Positions 60,163 to 64,000 of a stretch of DNA of 64,000 nucleotides are shown piece by piece. Origin of the DNA: an uncultured Christensenellaceae bacterium (GTDB lineage Bacteria > Bacillota > Clostridia > Christensenellales > Pumilibacteraceae). Position numbers and translations under genes: made by a program. The notes beneath the pieces were generated by a model. It worked only from the letters and a program-made list of their open reading frames with translations. It searched no databases and had not been told where the DNA came from. The DNA lies in assembly GCA_910588155.1 (NCBI GenBank), contig CAJUPB010000008.1, positions 39,869-103,868 on the forward strand, read 5' to 3'. Position 1 is the first letter of the stretch. Each line of letters begins with the position of its first letter.

Positions 60163-61716
60163 ATGAACGGTAAACTCATACTCGGAATGGAACTCGGCTC
60201 GACGAGAATCAAATCGGTGCTTATAAACGAGAACGCCGAGATTTTGGCGAGCGGCAGTTATGTCTGGGAAAACACGCGCGAAAACGGATATTGGATTTAC
60301 GCGGAAGAAGACATCGAAATCGGCGTCAAGAAAAGTTTCGCCGCTCTTGCCCGAGACTACCGCGAAAAATACGACAAGGAACTCACTTGCGTTACGGCAA
60401 TCGGCGTGTCCGCGATGATGCACGGATACATCGCTCTGGACGAAAACGGCAAATTCCTTACGCCGTTTCGCACTTGGAGAAATACGACGACAAAAGCGGC
60501 GGCGGACGAACTGACAATGGAATTCGAATTCAATATTCCGCAGCGCTGGTCGGTAGCACATTATTATCAAGCCGTCTTGAACGGAGAGGAACACGTGCGG
60601 AAAACGGCTTTTCTGACAACGCTTGCGGGTTATGTCCACTTTCGTTTGACGGGCGAAAAAGTTATCGGGATAGGTGATGCGTCGGGGATGTTTCCCGTGG
60701 ACGGAAACGGTTATGACGCCGAACTTATAAAAAAATTCAATGCTCTTTCCTCAAAAAACGGAGGCTGCGGCGACTTTGAAAAATTGCTACCCAAACCGTT
60801 GAAAGCGGGAGTGTGCGCGGGCGTTCTGACCGAAAGCGGAGCGAGGTTTTTGGACGAAAGCGAAAGGCTGCGAAGCGGTTGCGTTTTGTGCCCTCCCGAG
60901 GGCGATGCGGGCACGGGTATGACGGCTACAAACAGCGTGGAAAAATGCACGGCGAACGTCTCTGCGGGGACTTCCGCATTTTTGATGATTGTGGCACAGA
61001 AGCCGTTTAACGCCTTTAACAGGGAAATCGACATCGCTGCCACTCCGCACGGACTGCCCGTAGCTATGGTGCACGCAAACAATTGCACAAACGAAATCAA
61101 CGCTTGGACAAAGATTTTCGGCGAGGCGGCAGCCATCGCAAGCGGCAAACAAATCGACCGAAACGAGCTTATTGCAAGGCTGTTCGAAGAGTCGGAAAAC
61201 AGCTCCGAAAATCTCGGCGGACTTCTCGGTTACAACTTTCTTTCGGGAGAACCGATAGCCCGCGCAGACGGCGGCAGGCCGCTGATTATGCGCGAGGCGG
61301 GGTTTTCTCCGACGCTTGCCGATTTTATGAAAATGCAGCTTTATTCGGCGGTGGCGGCTTTGCGCCTGGGTGTGGAAATCGCCGAAAAAGAGGGAGTCAA
61401 AGCCGATTGCGTTTGCGGTCACGGCGGATTCTTCAAGACGGACAGAGTGGGACAAAGCGTTATGGCTGCGGCATTGAAAGCACCTGTGTCCGTGATGAAG
61501 ACGGCGGGAGAGGGCGGCGCGTTCGGTATGGCTTTACTTGCACTGTTTGCACTCTGTTGCGAAACCGATTTGCCGACATTTTTAAGCGGCATTTTCGAAA
61601 ATGCGGAAAAGACTGTTGTCGCGCCGAGCGTGAAAGAGCAAAAATCGTTCGATATGTTTATGAAAAAATATAAGGCGGGATTGGAAACGGCGAGGACCGC
61701 CGCGAAGATTGGGTGA
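60163..61716 (+). CDS. araB: FGGY-family sugar kinase, probable L-ribulokinase
   Basis: 517 residues. FGGY kinase with N-terminal GMELGSTRIKSVLI phosphate loop and C-terminal VCGHGGFFKTDRVGQ and GGAFGMALLA nucleotide-binding parts. The family covers several sugars; the assignment to L-ribulose rests on the adjacent araD and araA genes. ATG at 60163 after AGAGG. A TATAAT at 60137-60142 has no good -35, consistent with activator control. Confidence 0.85.
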   Translation: MNGKLILGMELGSTRIKSVLINENAEILASGSYVWENTRENGYWIYAEEDIEIGVKKSFAALARDYREKYDKELTCVTAIGVSAMMHGYIALDENGKFLTPFRTWRNTTTKAAADELTMEFEFNIPQRWSVAHYYQAVLNGEEHVRKTAFLTTLAGYVHFRLTGEKVIGIGDASGMFPVDGNGYDAELIKKFNALSSKNGGCGDFEKLLPKPLKAGVCAGVLTESGARFLDESERLRSGCVLCPPEGDAGTGMTATNSVEKCTANVSAGTSAFLMIVAQKPFNAFNREIDIAATPHGLPVAMVHANNCTNEINAWTKIFGEAAAIASGKQIDRNELIARLFEESENSSENLGGLLGYNFLSGEPIARADGGRPLIMREAGFSPTLADFMKMQLYSAVAALRLGVEIAEKEGVKADCVCGHGGFFKTDRVGQSVMAAALKAPVSVMKTAGEGGAFGMALLALFALCCETDLPTFLSGIFENAEKTVVAPSVKEQKSFDMFMKKYKAGLETARTAAKIG

Positions 61717-61722
61717 TGAAAA

Positions 61723-62436
61723 ATGCTTGAAAAACTGAAAGATAGAGTATATCGGCAGAATATACTGTTGGTAAAACACGGTCTGGTGGTGTTGACTTGG
61801 GGCAATGTCAGCGCGATAGACAGAGAACATAATTTGGTGGTCATAAAGCCGAGCGGCGTCGATTACGATGCTATGACGGCGGACGATATGGTGGTAGTGG
61901 ACTTGGACGGCAACGTCGTGCAAGGCGAAAAGCGTCCGTCGTCGGACACGCCCACGCATCTGTATTTGTACAAAACTTTTGCAGACGTCGGCGGCATCGT
62001 GCATACGCATTCGACGTATGCGACGGCTTGGGCGCAGAGCGGAAGAAGCATTCCTCCGTACGGCACGACGCACGCGGACTTTGCTTTCGGAGATATTCCC
62101 GTCACACGCTCTTTGACAAAAGCGGAAACTGAAATCGATTACGAATCGAATACGGGCAAGGTCATAGCCGAAGCTTTTCGAGACAATGACATCAGTAGAT
62201 TACCCGCCGTGCTTGTCAAAAATCACGGACCGTTTGTTTGGGGCGATACGCCGGAAAAGGCGGTGCAAAACGCCGTCGTTTTGGAAGAAGTCGCCAAAAT
62301 TGCGGCATTGACGGAAGCAATCGGCGGAAAAGGAAACAGAGTGGACGATGCGCTTTTGAAGAAGCATTTTGACAGAAAACACGGCGCAAACGCATATTAC
62401 GGACAACCGCAGTCGTGCGGCATTCGGGAGAATTAG
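61723..62436 (+). CDS. araD: L-ribulose-5-phosphate 4-epimerase
   Basis: 237 residues. Class II aldolase fold; converts L-ribulose-5-phosphate to D-xylulose-5-phosphate. Opening VKHGLVVLTWGNVSAIDRE and zinc-site histidines in IVHTHSTYATAWAQ plus the later VKNHGPFVWG are intact. Starts seven bases after the kinase stop with no strong ribosome site, so translation is likely coupled. Confidence 0.94.
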   Translation: MLEKLKDRVYRQNILLVKHGLVVLTWGNVSAIDREHNLVVIKPSGVDYDAMTADDMVVVDLDGNVVQGEKRPSSDTPTHLYLYKTFADVGGIVHTHSTYATAWAQSGRSIPPYGTTHADFAFGDIPVTRSLTKAETEIDYESNTGKVIAEAFRDNDISRLPAVLVKNHGPFVWGDTPEKAVQNAVVLEEVAKIAALTEAIGGKGNRVDDALLKKHFDRKHGANAYYGQPQSCGIREN

Positions 62437-62439
62437 ATT

Positions 62440-63852
62440 ATGGAAAAGCTGTATTTGATAGTCGGCAGTCAAGACTTATACGGAGAGGAAACTCTGAAAG
62501 AAGTTGCACGCGACGCCGATACGATGGCAGAGTTTTTAAACGGTAAACTTTGCGATTTGGTACGGGTGACGCCGATGCCGACCGTGCGCAATGCGGACGA
62601 GGCGGAGGACGTCTTTTTGAGAGTCGCCGCGGACAAAGAATGCGTCGGCGTTATTGTTTGGATGCACACGTTTTCGCCTGCCAAAATGTGGATACGAGGC
62701 TTGCAGATGCTGAAAAAACCTATGTTGCATTTGCATACGCAGGCAAACGAAAAATTGCCGTACGAGACGATTGATATGGATTTTATGAATCTCAATCAGT
62801 CGGCGCACGGAGACAGAGAATTCGGTTTTATCTGTACGCGGCTTAACGTCAAAAGACAGGTTGCTGCGGGTTATTACAGACATAACGCCGTAACGGAAAA
62901 GATACGCGCCTTTGCGGAAGTCGCCGTTGCGCTGAATTTTTCCAAACGCATGAAAGTGGCAATGTTCGGCAGCAATATGCGAGATGTCGCCGTGACGGAC
63001 GGAGACAGGGTGGAAAGCGAAATAAGATACGGTTGGAACGTGAATTATTACGGGATAGGCGACCTTGCGGAAATTGCGTGTTCGGTTTCAAAATCAGAAA
63101 TCGACGCAAAGATGAAGGAGTACGAAAAAAAATACGATTTTGCCACGGACGATATGCACGCGGTGCGAGAGCAGGCAAGGTATCAAATAGCTCTCGAAAG
63201 ATTTGTCGAAAGGGAAAGGGTGTCCGCATTCACGGACAATTTTCAGGACTTGCACGGACTGAAACAACTGCCTGGGCTTGCCGTTCAGGACATAATGTCG
63301 AAAGGTATCGGGTTCGGCGCGGAGGGCGATTACAAGACTGCCGCGCTTATGGCGGTCCTTTGCAAAATGGCGGAAAAACGAAAGGGCGCGACGGCGTTTG
63401 TCGAAGACTATACTTACGATTTGACGTCGGGAGACGAAAAAGAATTGGCGTCGCATATGCTGGAAGTGTCGCCGACGTTTGCCGCGACGAAACCCAAAAT
63501 AGAGGTGCACCCTCTCGGCATAGGCGGCAAAGAACCACCTGCAAGACTTGTTTTCGACGGCATAGAGGGTGACGCCGTTGCCGTGTCTATGGTGGATATG
63601 GGCACGCATTTCAGGCTTGTATGCGCGAAAATAAAATTGGTCAAACAGACCCGGCTTATGCCGAAACTGCCCGTGGCACGAATAATGTGGACATTGGTTC
63701 CGGATTTCAAAACGGGCGCGGCAGCGTGGATATATGCCGGCGGCGCTCATCACGCCGTTGTTTCTACGGCGCTGAATACCGACGATATAAAACTGTTTGC
63801 GTCGCTTACCGACACCGAACTTGTGATTATAGACGAAAATACCCGTATTTGA
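62440..63852 (+). CDS. araA: L-arabinose isomerase
   Basis: 470 residues. Converts L-arabinose to L-ribulose, the first step of the pathway; needs Mn2+. Family opening LYLIVGSQDLYGEETL, metal-site segments GIGFGAEGDYKTAALM and the C-terminal GGAHHAVVS are present. Starts four bases after araD. A terminator closes the operon. No arabinose transporter is in the window. Confidence 0.96.
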   Translation: MEKLYLIVGSQDLYGEETLKEVARDADTMAEFLNGKLCDLVRVTPMPTVRNADEAEDVFLRVAADKECVGVIVWMHTFSPAKMWIRGLQMLKKPMLHLHTQANEKLPYETIDMDFMNLNQSAHGDREFGFICTRLNVKRQVAAGYYRHNAVTEKIRAFAEVAVALNFSKRMKVAMFGSNMRDVAVTDGDRVESEIRYGWNVNYYGIGDLAEIACSVSKSEIDAKMKEYEKKYDFATDDMHAVREQARYQIALERFVERERVSAFTDNFQDLHGLKQLPGLAVQDIMSKGIGFGAEGDYKTAALMAVLCKMAEKRKGATAFVEDYTYDLTSGDEKELASHMLEVSPTFAATKPKIEVHPLGIGGKEPPARLVFDGIEGDAVAVSMVDMGTHFRLVCAKIKLVKQTRLMPKLPVARIMWTLVPDFKTGAAAWIYAGGAHHAVVSTALNTDDIKLFASLTDTELVIIDENTRI

Positions 63853-63864
63853 ATTACAGAGCCG

Positions 63865-63895
63865 AAAAAGCCGCTTTTGCAAGAGCGGCTTTTTT
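63865..63895 (+). terminator. terminator after araA
   Basis: Stem AAAAAGCCGCT / AGCGGCTTTTT with an eight-base loop. Confidence 0.9.
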
Positions 63896-63922
63896 GTCGC
63901 GTGCATAAAATGCAAATCGGTA

Positions 63923-63951
63923 TTGACAATACGGCAAAAAAATGTTATAAT
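63923..63951 (+). promoter_or_regulatory. promoter for a gene beyond the window
   Basis: TTGACA at 63923-63928, 17 bases, TATAAT at 63946-63951 with TGT before it; all elements match consensus. The gene it drives starts after base 64000. Confidence 0.85.
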
Positions 63952-64000
63952 AGAACAAAGAAAAGCCGATTTAGGCGTAAAATTGACAATTTAAAGGGTA

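Overview
The window looks like a bacterial chromosome segment from an anaerobic, gut-type Clostridia-like Firmicute. The evidence is the zinc-binding forms of L33 and S18, a SecE-NusG-L11-L1-L10-L7/L12 block, PSP1/RicT, a DnaD-domain replication protein, reverse rubrerythrin, a small 2[4Fe-4S] ferredoxin and many consensus TTGACA/TATAAT promoters. Placement near the uncultured Christensenellales is a guess from protein style only. Most genes are on the + strand. I saw no tRNA, rRNA, CRISPR array, transposase or prophage.

Layout. 0-3.3 kb: trpS, a DUF5685 protein, a degenerate J-domain protein and a membrane protein. 3.3-6.9 kb: ribosomal/transcription block rpmG-secE-nusG-rplK-rplA-rplJ-rplL, with a structured attenuator before rplJ. 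6.9-10 kb: gdhA and a DnaD-domain protein on the - strand. 10-13.5 kb: sbcD-sbcC, starting from a symmetrical divergent promoter. 13.6-22.4 kb: ACT-domain protein, PFL/DUF711-type protein, pepF, a lipoprotein, typA, dnaB and a DUF4380-like protein. 22.4-28.8 kb: TspO-like protein, uppP, a lipoprotein and a MacB/FtsX-type ABC exporter. 28.8-38.6 kb: a small conserved protein, aconitase, AsnC regulator plus aminotransferase, greA-lysS, truncated decarboxylase-tmk-holB-ricT and a ferredoxin. 38.7-47.4 kb: hypothetical protein, metA, pyk, a two-component system, rpsF-ssb-rpsR and a YbiT-like ABC-F protein.

The most distinctive region is 47.4-57.9 kb. It holds a double-HTH regulator with a palindromic operator candidate and a divergent small gene. 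Next comes a promoter whose spacer contains eight Gs, driving a small membrane protein, a domain-permuted GH3 glycosidase tethered by a transmembrane helix at each end, and two paralogous carbohydrate-binding-type lipoproteins, one with a DUF4886 (SGNH-like) domain. The region ends with a paralogue of the double-HTH regulator and a single-HTH protein. I read this as a candidate phase-variable cell-surface glycan-processing locus.

58-64 kb holds a tiny cysteine-rich protein, reverse rubrerythrin, an AraC regulator and an araB-like/araD/araA operon for L-arabinose use. The window ends just after a strong promoter whose gene lies outside.
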